DNA of 64,000 bases, from contig NZ_JBHOQR010000027.1 in assembly GCF_042408815.1 (NCBI RefSeq), positions 59,319-123,318 of the forward strand. The letters are read 5' to 3'. Shown in pieces: positions 43,967 through 52,046 of the stretch. The position numbers were made by a program, and so were the translations under genes. Source of the stretch: Thermoflexus sp042408815. Its GTDB lineage: Bacteria; Chloroflexota; Anaerolineae; Thermoflexales; Thermoflexaceae. Each line of letters starts with the position of its first letter. The stretch's first letter is position 1. Under the pieces are notes generated by a model, which did not search any database, was not told the DNA's origin, and was given only the letters and a program-made list of their open reading frames with translations.

Positions 43967-44422
43967 TCATTCCAGCTGAAGCATCACCGCAACCTCATCG
44001 CACCGTTCCCGAAGCGGACAACGCATGCAATCCCGCCACACCTTCTCCGGGAAGCGGTCGCGCTCAGCAACGGCAAAGCCCAGGCGCTCAAAAAAAGGAA
44101 CCGCCCGGGTGAGAGCGAACACCGTGCGCGCCCCGGCGGATCGCGCCTGCTGCACCAGCGCCTGCACAATGGCTCCTCCCACCCCATTGCCCTGATAGGC
44201 TTCCTCCACGGCCAGGGAGCGGATCTCCGCCAGGGTGGGGGACATCCAGACCAGCGAACCGCAGCCCACGATCCGGCCCCCCGCCTCCGCCACCACCCAG
44301 TCCGGGAGCGTGGCCGCGATCTCCTCCACGCTCCGTGGGAGAAGCCATCCCCGTCGGGCATAGTCGTTCACCAGAGCATAGAGGATCGGGACATCCTCCG
44401 GACGGGCAGGCCGGATCTGCAT
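43967..44422 (-). CDS. Short GNAT-type N-acetylglutamate synthase
   Basis: A 151-residue GNAT acetyltransferase, most likely the first enzyme of arginine synthesis (acetyl-CoA + glutamate). The acetyl-CoA-binding motif is SLAVEEAYQGNGVGGAIVQ, and a C-terminal segment CMRCPLRERCDEVAVML carries three cysteines in a pattern seen in short stand-alone NAGS proteins. Its place inside the argC-B-D-G operon supports the role. It lacks the kinase-like domain through which arginine inhibits classical ArgA. ATG 44422 follows GGAGGGGGAACCCG. Confidence 0.85.
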   Translation of the reverse strand: MQIRPARPEDVPILYALVNDYARRGWLLPRSVEEIAATLPDWVVAEAGGRIVGCGSLVWMSPTLAEIRSLAVEEAYQGNGVGGAIVQALVQQARSAGARTVFALTRAVPFFERLGFAVAERDRFPEKVWRDCMRCPLRERCDEVAVMLQLE

Positions 44423-44556
44423 CGGGTTCCCCCTCCTTTCCTGGTTTTCGTTTTGTGGCTGGAACAGGCTTCGACAGGGCCTCGGCGTTGTGAACATCAT
44501 CGGTTCCTGCTCTCTTTTCATGGCTCCCTCCGGGAGCGAAGCGAAAAAAAGATCCG

Positions 44557-45747
44557 TTATCCCATGCCCGCCGCCATCGCCTCCTGGAGGATCGCAACAG
44601 CCTCATCGATGTGAGATCTCTCAACAATCAGCGGAGGAACCATCCGCACGACATGATCGCCGGCCGTCGTGAGGAGCAACCCCCGCTCCAACGCGGCCAT
44701 CGTAACAGCCCGTGCGTCCCCTTCGATCTCGATCCCCACCAGCAGGCCCCGGCCTCGGATCTCCCGAACCCCTGGGAGCTCTGCCGTATGCAGGCGCTCC
44801 ATCAGATAGGCTCCGGTCTCCCGCACATGGGCCAGGAAGGTCGGATCCCGGAGGCGCTGGAAGACATGCAAAGCCACCGCGCTCACCAGCGGCCCACCGG
44901 CGAAGGTGCTGCCGTGGTCCCCTGGCTGTAGGACAGCCGCCACCTTCTCCCGCATCAGCACCGCGCCGATGGGCAGCCCGTTGGCCAGAGGCTTGGCCAC
45001 CATCAGCAAATCCGGCTCCACCCCATACGCCTCATAGGCCCACAGCGTCCCTGTGCGCCCCAGTCCGCACTGCACCTCATCGAAAATCAACAGCGCACCC
45101 GTCTCATCGCACCGGGCCCGTAGGGTTCGCAGGAACTCCGGCGAGGCGATGTGCACGCCCCCTTCCCCCTGGATCGGCTCCACGATCACGGCACAGGTTT
45201 CCGCGGTGATCGCTGCCCGGGCGGCCTCTATATCGTTAAAAGGGGCAAAGGTCACACCGGGGACCAAAGGGGCGAAGGGTTCGCGATAAGCGGGCTTCTC
45301 GGTGACCGAGAGGGCGCCCATCGTGCGGCCGTGGAAACTGTGGGTGAAGGCGACAAATCCGATCTTACGGTCATCGTAGTGCGTTCGGGCGAACTTGCGG
45401 GCGAACTTGAGGGCTGCCTCAGCCGCCTCAGCGCCGGAGTTGCAGAAGAAGACCCGGTCGGCGAAGCTGTGGGCGACCAGGGCCTCCGCCAAGCGGAGAT
45501 GCGGCTCGGTGTGATAGAGATTGCTCACATGGATCAGCCGTCGGGCTTGCTCCGCGATCACCTGCGCGACTCCAGGATCCGCATGACCCAGGGCGCAAAC
45601 CGCAATCCCGGCCACGAAATCCAGATACCGCCGGCCAGCCCCGTCGTAGACATACACTCCCTCGCCGTGGGTGAAGACGATAGGCGGCCGCCGATAGGTC
45701 GGGGCCAGCACCCGCTCCGCCAGCGCCACCAGCGCCCCTGTCTCCAT
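44557..45747 (-). CDS. argD: Acetylornithine aminotransferase
   Basis: A 396-residue class III PLP aminotransferase. Seen: YLDFVAGIAVCALGHADP, FFCNSGAEAAEAALKFARKF, VIVEPIQGEGGVHIA, LLIFDEVQCGLGRTGTLWAY and the PLP-lysine segment LLMVAKPLANGLPIGAVLM. It could also serve as succinyldiaminopimelate aminotransferase, as many ArgD enzymes do. Four bases separate it from the argB stop. Confidence 0.94.
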   Translation of the reverse strand: METGALVALAERVLAPTYRRPPIVFTHGEGVYVYDGAGRRYLDFVAGIAVCALGHADPGVAQVIAEQARRLIHVSNLYHTEPHLRLAEALVAHSFADRVFFCNSGAEAAEAALKFARKFARTHYDDRKIGFVAFTHSFHGRTMGALSVTEKPAYREPFAPLVPGVTFAPFNDIEAARAAITAETCAVIVEPIQGEGGVHIASPEFLRTLRARCDETGALLIFDEVQCGLGRTGTLWAYEAYGVEPDLLMVAKPLANGLPIGAVLMREKVAAVLQPGDHGSTFAGGPLVSAVALHVFQRLRDPTFLAHVRETGAYLMERLHTAELPGVREIRGRGLLVGIEIEGDARAVTMAALERGLLLTTAGDHVVRMVPPLIVERSHIDEAVAILQEAMAAGMG

Positions 45748-45751
45748 GCGC

Positions 45752-46480
45752 TCATCCCTCCCGAATGATCTCTGTGCCTCCCTCTCGAAGGCCCGCCAGA
45801 TTGGTGATCCGTGCGCGACGCACCCCGGCCGCCAGGGCCCCCAGCGCGGAGCGCACTTTGGGGATCATGCCCTCGCGGATGACCCCGGCTGCGATGAGGG
45901 CCTCGACCTCCCCCGCATGAAGCGAAGATCGGATCGAGTCGCCCACCTGAACCCCCGGCACATCGGTAAGGAGAACGAGCTCATCAGCGGGAAGCGCTGC
46001 GGCGATCGCTGCGGCCATCTGGTCGGCGTTCACGTTGTAGAGGCCCTCCGGCCCCAGCCCGATCGGCGCGATCACCGGGAGGAGCCCCTCTGCGACCCAG
46101 CTCCGGAGGCGCCTGGTATCCACCTCCACCGGCATTCCCACCCGTCCCAGATGGGGCACTGGGCTCACGCGCACCAGGCCCAGATCGGCCCCGCACAGCC
46201 CCAGAGCCGGCAGGCCTGCCCGCACGAGGGCCGCCACCAGGGTTTTGTTGGTCAGCCCCGCCAGAGTCATCACGGCCAGCTCCAACGTCTCCTCATCGGT
46301 TACCCGCAATCCCTCGACATACCGGGGAGTGAGGCCAATCCGCTGCTGCCATGCGCTCACCGCCTTCCCGCCGCCATGGACCAGGATGGGCAGCGGTGAG
46401 AGCGCCTTCAGAGCCGCGATTAAACCCTCCAGAAACGCCGGTTGATCCAACTCATGGCCCCCAATCTTAATCACCCGCAT
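45752..46480 (-). CDS. argB: Acetylglutamate kinase
   Basis: A 242-residue amino acid kinase fold. Motifs are VIKIGGHELD, LVHGGGKAVSAWQQR, NVNADQMAAAIAAAL, LLTDVPGV and GMIPKVRSAL. The protein begins directly at the first beta strand and so lacks the N-terminal kinked helix of arginine-inhibited hexameric NAGKs. That suggests it is not feedback-inhibited by arginine (inference). A LysZ-like activity cannot be fully excluded. Confidence 0.93.
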   Translation of the reverse strand: MRVIKIGGHELDQPAFLEGLIAALKALSPLPILVHGGGKAVSAWQQRIGLTPRYVEGLRVTDEETLELAVMTLAGLTNKTLVAALVRAGLPALGLCGADLGLVRVSPVPHLGRVGMPVEVDTRRLRSWVAEGLLPVIAPIGLGPEGLYNVNADQMAAAIAAALPADELVLLTDVPGVQVGDSIRSSLHAGEVEALIAAGVIREGMIPKVRSALGALAAGVRRARITNLAGLREGGTEIIREG

Positions 46481-46528
46481 GGCACCTTTTCACCGCTGAG
46501 CGTTCCGTAAACCCGGGAAGGTGTTCCA

Positions 46529-47542
46529 TCATTGCAACCCGGCCGTCTCCTCCAGGCCGAACATCACATTGAGGTTCTGCACCGCCTGCCCGGCGGCGCC
46601 TTTGAGCAGGTTGTCAATGGAAGCGGTGAGAATAACCAGCCCCGCCTCCGGCACGCCTGTCACGGAGAGCACACAGAGATTGGTGCCCACGCTGTGGCGC
46701 AGCGTGGCCAGAGCTCCCGGCGGCAGCACCTTCACAAAGGGTTCCCCGCTGTAGGACTCCACCAGCAGATCCCGAACCGTCTCCGCGGTCCATCCCGGGG
46801 CCAGGGGAACGTAAATCGTAGCCAGGATCCCTCGGGCCACCGGAAGCAATTGAGGGGAGAACACCAGAGGGCCCAGCGCGCCGTTAACGGCGTGAAGCGC
46901 CTGCTCGATCTCCGGCAGGTGCCGGTGGGCCCGGCCGATGTTGTATGGGGAAAGGTTCTCGTCCACTTCCACGAAATGGGTCGTCAGGGAGGGTTTGCGC
47001 CCCGCCCCGGAGACCCCCGATTTCGCATCCACGATGATCGGGCCCGGGCCGATGGCGCCCATCCGGGCCAGCGGGAGCAGGGCCAGCAAAGTGGCCGTGG
47101 GGTAACAGCCCGGGTTGGCGATCAGACGGGCGGAACGAATCGCGGGGCGGTTCCACTCCGTCAGGCCGTAAACGGCCTCCTCCAGGAGATCTGGAGCCGG
47201 ATGCTCCTCCTTATACCATCGGGCATAGATCGCTGGATCCTTCAGCCGGAAGTCCGCCGAGAGGTCAATCACGCGGATCCCCGCAGCAAGGGCCCGACGG
47301 GCGACCGGGGCGGAAACGCCATGGGGCAGCGCCAGAAACACCACATCCACCCGATCCAGGGAGGCTTCGGCAAAGCTGACGACCGGGAAGTCCTCCGTCA
47401 GGGGGAACAGCTGGGCCAGGGACCCCCCCGCCCCGCTCTCAGAAGCCGCGAAGACGATTTCCACCGCCGGGTGCCGCCGCAGCAGCCGGAAGATCTCAAA
47501 CCCAGCGTATCCGCTCACCCCATAAATCCCAACGCGAATCAT
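46529..47542 (-). CDS. argC: N-acetyl-gamma-glutamyl-phosphate reductase
   Basis: 337 residues. The N-terminal NADP motif is VGIYGVSGYAGFEIFRLL. The catalytic Cys lies in IANPGCYPTATLLALLPL, and a downstream His in GRAHRHLPEIEQAL. ATG 47542 has GGAGGGGTGGTG; the open frame continues upstream to 47710 only through the attenuator. First structural gene of the arg operon, preceded by the leader peptide and terminator. Confidence 0.96.
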   Translation of the reverse strand: MIRVGIYGVSGYAGFEIFRLLRRHPAVEIVFAASESGAGGSLAQLFPLTEDFPVVSFAEASLDRVDVVFLALPHGVSAPVARRALAAGIRVIDLSADFRLKDPAIYARWYKEEHPAPDLLEEAVYGLTEWNRPAIRSARLIANPGCYPTATLLALLPLARMGAIGPGPIIVDAKSGVSGAGRKPSLTTHFVEVDENLSPYNIGRAHRHLPEIEQALHAVNGALGPLVFSPQLLPVARGILATIYVPLAPGWTAETVRDLLVESYSGEPFVKVLPPGALATLRHSVGTNLCVLSVTGVPEAGLVILTASIDNLLKGAAGQAVQNLNVMFGLEETAGLQ

Positions 47543-47643
47543 CACCACCCCTCCAGAGAAAGCGAGATCGGGCATAGCCGCTAATGGGTTCCCGGGAGCG
47601 ACACCATCTCCCCATCGAGGCCCTATGGCGCAAAGCTTCATGG

Positions 47644-47679
47644 AAAACAAAAACCCCCCGGGCATCGGAGCCCGGGGGG
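47644..47679 (-). terminator. Attenuator terminator in the argC leader
   Basis: On the minus strand a perfect 10-bp stem (CCCCCCGGGC and GCCCGGGGGG, loop of six) is followed by TTTTTGTTTT. It lies between the promoter and argC, about 100 bases before the argC start, so it must be read through for the operon to be expressed. Its loop and descending arm (47658-47668) are the exact complement of 47741-47751 in the leader peptide. Confidence 0.9.
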
Positions 47680-47706
47680 TAGAACATACCGTGGAACTGC
47701 CAGATA

Positions 47707-47802
47707 TCAACGGCCAATAACCCGCCTCCCCGCACCGGACCCGATGCCCGGCAGGGCCTCTGGACGACGGATACGTGGGAAGCGGGCAATACCGTTCAAC
47801 AT
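47707..47802 (-). CDS. Arginine-rich leader peptide of the arg operon
   Basis: A 31-residue ORF with Arg at positions 7, 10, 12, 13, 26, 27 and 31 (codons CGC, CGT, CGT, CGT, AGG, CGG, CGT). It begins MLNGIARFPRIRR and ends GRRVIGR, with TGA at 47709-47707. It starts about 24 bases after the predicted transcript start and ends 28 bases before the terminator. An in-frame ATG six codons upstream (47820) would make it 37 residues, almost leaderless. It is best read as a ribosome-stalling sensor of charged tRNA-Arg, not as a functional protein. Confidence 0.75.
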   Translation of the reverse strand: MLNGIARFPRIRRPEALPGIGSGAGRRVIGR

Positions 47803-47832
47803 CCTCACCGGATCCCCCATGGTTTGGGATCC

Positions 47833-47861
47833 ATCATAAGCGACTTCCAGCAACTTGTCAA
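47833..47861 (-). promoter_or_regulatory. Sigma-70-type promoter of the arg operon
   Basis: On the minus strand: perfect -35 TTGACA (47861-47856), a 17-base spacer and -10 TATGAT (47838-47833). This is the strongest promoter match in the window. The predicted start is near 47826. No obvious ARG box was noticed around it. Confidence 0.85.
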
Positions 47862-47932
47862 GCAACACCGTCGGGGGGGGAAGCCCCCACCACAGGGATT
47901 GCCGGTCGCGTCCCCCAGGGCGTTTTACCGCC

Positions 47933-48919
47933 CTATCGCGGTCGCTCATAGACCTCCGGATTCACACAATGGGGAAGCCGCTCGCCCCGCAAGCCGGCCA
48001 GGACGTTGAGAGCCGCCAGCTCCGCCATGCGGTTCCGGGTGGTCACCGTCGCGCTGCCGATATGCGGGACCACGATACAATTCGGCAACTGGAGGAGCGG
48101 ATGATCGGCAGGAAGGGGCTCCGGATCCGTGACATCCAGGGCGGCGGCGAAGATACGCCCCTCCTTTAAGGCCTCGTAGAGCGCTTCCGTGTCCACAATG
48201 GGGCCGCGGGCGGCGTTGATCAGGACAGCGGTGGGTTTCATTTTGGCGAAGGCTTCCCGATTGATCAGGCGATAGGTCGTGGGGTTGAGATCCGTATGGA
48301 TCGTGATGAAATCGCTTTCACGAAAGAGAGTGTCCAGATCGACGAACGTCGCGCCCAGCTCCGATTCCGCCGCCACATTTCGGTGCACATCGTGATACAG
48401 GATACGCATGTTGAATCCTTTCGCCCGGCGGGCCACCGCCGTCCCGATCCGCCCCATGCCAATGATCCCGATCGTGGCCCCGTAGACATCCTGTCCCAAC
48501 AGCAACAGCGGGCCCCAGGTCACCCACCGCCCCTCCCGCACGTAGTCAATGGCCTCCTTGATCCGTCGGGCAGCGGCCAGCAGCAGGGCCCATGTGAGAT
48601 CCGCGGTGGCCTCCGTCAGGACCCCCGGCGTGTTCCCCACGGGGATACCCCGTCGGGTGCATTCCGCCACATCGATGTTATCGAAACCGACGGCCATGTT
48701 GCTGACGACCTTCAGGCGGGGTGCCGCATCCAACAGCTCGGCGTTCACCTTCTCCGTCAGCAAGCAGAGCAGGCCGTCCGCGTCTACCACTTCCCGAAGC
48801 AGAACCTCCCGGGGAACCGGTAGGTCGCTGTCCCATACCTTCAGCTCCGCGTGCTCGCGCAGGATCTCGAAGGCCCGTTCCGGGATCCGTCGGGTGATGT
48901 AAACTTTGGGTTTCGCCAT
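47933..48919 (-). CDS. D-isomer-specific 2-hydroxyacid dehydrogenase, glyoxylate/hydroxypyruvate reductase-like
   Basis: 328 residues. The NAD(P) motif is IGIIGMGRIGTAVARRAKGF, followed by the signature LINAARGPIVDTEALYEAL (active Arg) and a C-terminal Glu/His pair in DVTDPEPLPADHPLL and VVPHIGSAT. The N-terminus VYITRRIPERAFEILREHAE and the lack of an ACT domain fit glyoxylate/hydroxypyruvate reductase (D-glycerate dehydrogenase) better than SerA. ATG 48919 has GGAGGCCTCCT. Confidence 0.9.
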   Translation of the reverse strand: MAKPKVYITRRIPERAFEILREHAELKVWDSDLPVPREVLLREVVDADGLLCLLTEKVNAELLDAAPRLKVVSNMAVGFDNIDVAECTRRGIPVGNTPGVLTEATADLTWALLLAAARRIKEAIDYVREGRWVTWGPLLLLGQDVYGATIGIIGMGRIGTAVARRAKGFNMRILYHDVHRNVAAESELGATFVDLDTLFRESDFITIHTDLNPTTYRLINREAFAKMKPTAVLINAARGPIVDTEALYEALKEGRIFAAALDVTDPEPLPADHPLLQLPNCIVVPHIGSATVTTRNRMAELAALNVLAGLRGERLPHCVNPEVYERPR

Positions 48920-48969
48920 AGGAGGCCTCCGTTTTCTAAGGGCTTGCCTGGCGAACCCCTCCCCCCCAT

Positions 48970-49067
48970 CCCGCGACATTGCCGCCCACCGGGAAGGAGA
49001 ATTTCGCTCGATCCGAACACGACGCACACCCAATACCTCCCTCCTCTCTTTTCCCCGGAGAGGAGGG
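48970..49067 (-). promoter_or_regulatory. Hairpins upstream of the 2-hydroxyacid dehydrogenase
   Basis: The 278-base gap 48920-49197 holds a perfect 10-bp stem (CCCTCCTCTC 49039-49048 with GAGAGGAGGG 49058-49067) and, nearer the gene, a bulged helix at 48970-48993 on the minus strand (4-bp outer stem CCCG/CGGG, a GUGGG bulge, inner stem CGGC/GUCG). The second loosely resembles a T-box antiterminator, but no T-box core or terminator follows. Confidence 0.3.
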
Positions 49068-49197
49068 AAACATCCGCCACGAAGAGGCTTGTGGCCTCAT
49101 CCCTCCAACTGGAAAACCCTGAGGAAACAACCCCATCCCCGACGGGAGCACAAGCAGCATGAAAGCGGCCTCGCATCCTGTCCGGCTGCCCTCCACC

Positions 49198-49422
49198 TCA
49201 CCCAAAGGATCCGACACCGCCACTCTCCAGCGCGTCCACGGCCTGATCGACCAGCTCCACCAGCTCTTCCCACTCCTCCTCGGTCAGGTGGATCGACACA
49301 TTGCCCAGCTCGAGATGCAAGAGGGACTGGCCATCATCCCCGGTGCTGCGCCAGAGGGTGAAGTGCTCTGTCTCCGCCAGGGTCTCCATCGTGAACTCGT
49401 CTTCCGGATCGTTCGAGAACAT
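49198..49422 (-). CDS. Small acidic protein, function unknown
   Basis: 74 residues, strongly acidic. A beta-rich middle (HFTLWRSTGDDGQSLLHLEL) is followed by a helix (LTEEEWEELVELVDQAVDAL). ATG 49422 follows AAAGGAGCGCGTC. It lies 30 bases after the membrane-anchored protein gene on the same strand, so probably one operon. No family recognised. Confidence 0.65.
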   Translation of the reverse strand: MFSNDPEDEFTMETLAETEHFTLWRSTGDDGQSLLHLELGNVSIHLTEEEWEELVELVDQAVDALESGGVGSFG

Positions 49423-49452
49423 GACGCGCTCCTTTCCCTAAAATGGTGATGC

Positions 49453-50493
49453 TCACGGTGTGGAGGATCCCTCCTCCTTACGCCAGGCTGCCAGATCCAG
49501 GGTGAGGCGAGCGAAGAAGCTGTTCGGCGGCAGCGTTCCAGTGCCGTATTCCATCTCAACGACCCGGGCCTGCAGCCGCAGATCCCGCGTCTCGACTTCC
49601 ATGATCGCGCCGGGGGTGGCCAGCACCAGATCCCCCTTCTGACGCAGCCGTGCCTGGAGTCCGCTGTCCCGGTATGCATATTCGCTGGCCAGCACTTTGG
49701 TCACCGTTTTGATATCGTTCTTGTCAAACAGCCAGACCTCGAAGGCCGTGACCTTCGCCGGATCCCCGACCCCGATGGTCTCCGAGATGCCCACCCCATA
49801 TTCCCCGAGGAACTCCCCATTGGGCAGCTCAATGGGGAAGGAGAGATCGAAATGATCATCCCCCAGCTTATAGGTCACCTGATGCTGGGAAAGGGGCGGC
49901 TCCCAGGTTTCCGGATAGGCTTCCCTGGGAGCAGGTCGCTCCAGGGCCGTGGGGGTGACCGATGGGCCGGCAGGGGCCGTTGCAGGAGCTGGGCGTCGCG
50001 GAGCGGCCATCAGAGCCGGGCGACGCCGGAGCCAGAAAGCGCCGAGCCCCAGCAGCGCCAGGCCGGCCAGTCCGATCAGACAGAAGGACGGAACACCCCC
50101 TCCCCGGGCGGGCGTGGGCGGCACGAAGGCTTGTTCCCAGACATCCGCCAGCCGCTCCATCGCACTTCGACGGGAGAGATCCGCCTCCTGTTGCGCCAAA
50201 CGCCGGATCTCCCTCGCCGCATCCGGGGGAGCCCATCGCTGGCCCAGCCAGCGCACGCTGTCCTCCGGGCTCAGAAATCCAGCCCGGACGGCGTCGGCCA
50301 GCAGGCGCAGGTAGTTCGCCCGGTAATCGACCCGCAGATCCACCGGCGCGGCGTCCGTCCACTCCACCGGAGCGATATACCAGCCGTAAATCAGGCCGCC
50401 AGCCAGCCCGACCAGGAAGGCCACCGCTCCGATCTGCAGGGCCTGACGGTATGGTCTGAGCAGAATCCCAAGGGCTTGCAGGATGGTTTTCAC
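49453..50493 (-). CDS. Membrane-anchored protein with two TM helices, function unknown
   Basis: 346 residues. The first TM helix is at about 18-40 (IGAVAFLVGLAGGLIYGWYI) and a second at about 133-152 (FCLIGLAGLALLGLGAFWL). Between them is an external helical region of about 90 residues. A Pro/Ala linker and a cytoplasmic-type beta domain follow (about 205-340; KLGDDHFDLSFPIELPNGEF; ISETIGVGDPAKVTAFEVWL). The GTG start at 50493 follows AGGAGGTCTGCC; the longer frame to 50730 is not protein-like. No known function. Confidence 0.7.
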   Translation of the reverse strand: MKTILQALGILLRPYRQALQIGAVAFLVGLAGGLIYGWYIAPVEWTDAAPVDLRVDYRANYLRLLADAVRAGFLSPEDSVRWLGQRWAPPDAAREIRRLAQQEADLSRRSAMERLADVWEQAFVPPTPARGGGVPSFCLIGLAGLALLGLGAFWLRRRPALMAAPRRPAPATAPAGPSVTPTALERPAPREAYPETWEPPLSQHQVTYKLGDDHFDLSFPIELPNGEFLGEYGVGISETIGVGDPAKVTAFEVWLFDKNDIKTVTKVLASEYAYRDSGLQARLRQKGDLVLATPGAIMEVETRDLRLQARVVEMEYGTGTLPPNSFFARLTLDLAAWRKEEGSSTP

Positions 50494-50627
50494 GGCAGAC
50501 CTCCTTGCCGAATTCTCGAGGACCTCTATCGCCCGCCTGCCCCCTTCGGCATTCCATCGCCCGGAACCCAGGCCATCGGGTCCGATAGGCGCCTGGTGGC
50601 ATCCATCCAGACCGCGGCAGACAGGGT

Positions 50628-51722
50628 TCACCGCACCGGGATCAGCGGATCCCGCGAAGCGTGGGTTAGGACTTCGCGCACACCATCGGTATCCACCACC
50701 ACCATATCCTCGATGCGAATACCCCCCCATCCACGGATGTAGATCCCGGGCTCCACCGTCAGGACCGCGCCGGCCGGGACGGGATCCTCGGCGATGGGGC
50801 TGGCGGAAGGCTTCTCGTGGATCTCCAGGCCAACCCCATGGCCCAGGCCATGACCGAAGGCCTCCTGGTAGCCCGCCTCCTCAATCACTGCGCGGGCCAG
50901 CGCATCGATCTCCTTGCCGGGCATCCCGGCCCGCATATTCCGGATCGCCGTCTCCTGGGCGCGCAGGACGATCGTGTAGAGCTCCCGGAAACGCCGGGGC
51001 ATGCGGCCCAGGACGAAAGTGCGGGTGATATCGGAATGATAGCTATCCACCCGCGCCCCCAGGTCCACAATGATCGGCTCCCCGATCTTCAACCGGCGAT
51101 CGCCCGGATGATGGTGGGCCATGGCCGCGTTCGGGCCGGAGGCGACGATCACATCGAAGGCCACATCGTCCCCGCCATGGGTGCGCAGATACTGCTCCGC
51201 CAGCCACGCGACCTCCCGTTCCGTCATCCCCGGCCTCAGCCGGCGCCGGAGATACGCCATGGTGGCATCAGCGACACGCGCGGCCTCCCGCATGCAGGCC
51301 AGTTCCTCTTCGTCTTTAACGGCTCGCATCGCCTCGATCCAGTCCTTGATGGGAACCCATTCCACATCCGGGGTCGCTTCCTTCCAGGACATCCACTGGT
51401 CTACGGTCAGATGAGCGCTCTCGAAGCCCACCCGGCGGGGCGAGCCGATCTCCTTCAAGAATTCTGGAAGAACCTCCACGAAACGGCGGCTGGGAAGGCG
51501 ATAAAGGGTGAAATCCGGCGACTGGCGAGCGGCCTGTTCCCAGTAGCGGAAATCCGTCAGGATCCAGGCCTGGCGCGGTGTGATGCAGACAATGGCAGCG
51601 GAACCCGCGAAACCGGAAAGGTAGCGAATATTCGGAAGGTAGGTGATGAAGACGGCCTCGAGGTTCCCTTCGATCATTCGCCGGCGCACTCCTTCCACTC
51701 GCTCTCGATGCCGGGTGCCCAT
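50628..51722 (-). CDS. M24-family Xaa-Pro aminopeptidase/dipeptidase
   Basis: 364 residues. The N-terminal creatinase-like domain covers 1-130. The pita-bread catalytic domain shows all five metal ligands: two Asp in VDLGARVDSYHSDITRTF, His in GHGLGHGVGLEIHE, and Glu in LTVEPGIYI and GIRIEDMVVV. It removes residues before proline from peptides. ATG 51722 follows GGAGCGCTTAGA; sequence upstream to 51995 is not family-like. Confidence 0.92.
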   Translation of the reverse strand: MGTRHRERVEGVRRRMIEGNLEAVFITYLPNIRYLSGFAGSAAIVCITPRQAWILTDFRYWEQAARQSPDFTLYRLPSRRFVEVLPEFLKEIGSPRRVGFESAHLTVDQWMSWKEATPDVEWVPIKDWIEAMRAVKDEEELACMREAARVADATMAYLRRRLRPGMTEREVAWLAEQYLRTHGGDDVAFDVIVASGPNAAMAHHHPGDRRLKIGEPIIVDLGARVDSYHSDITRTFVLGRMPRRFRELYTIVLRAQETAIRNMRAGMPGKEIDALARAVIEEAGYQEAFGHGLGHGVGLEIHEKPSASPIAEDPVPAGAVLTVEPGIYIRGWGGIRIEDMVVVDTDGVREVLTHASRDPLIPVR

Positions 51723-51776
51723 TCTAAGCGCTCCAGGGAAGAGAACTCCCTTTGATAGGGGGCTGTTTGGATTCTT

Positions 51777-51805
51777 ATCGTAATGGATTTCGCTGACCTG
51801 AGCAA
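51777..51805 (-). promoter_or_regulatory. Promoter of the M24 peptidase gene
   Basis: On the minus strand: -35 TTGCTC (51805-51800), a 17-base spacer and -10 TACGAT (51782-51777), about 55 bases before the start codon. The remainder of the 324-base divergent gap (51723-52046) shows no further clear element; a TAGAAT at 51958 could be a -10 for nfeD but lacks a -35. Confidence 0.6.
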
Positions 51806-52046
51806 GGACCTCGCCCAGGACGGCATGACGCCGCTGATTCTCTGGAAGAACAGGCGTTGCGTTGAGGCTTTTCCTCAATAGACCGGGTGGTCCTTCGATT
51901 CGGTTGCCTTCGGCGATCGACCCATCTCCAAAATCCCTCCCATCGATGAAAAAGCGATAGAATGAGCTATAGGCGGACGGTTCGGCCCCTGGCATCGCGC
52001 CATCTGCTTTCCAGGGATTTCCGCGAGAAGAGGGAAAGGAACGCCC

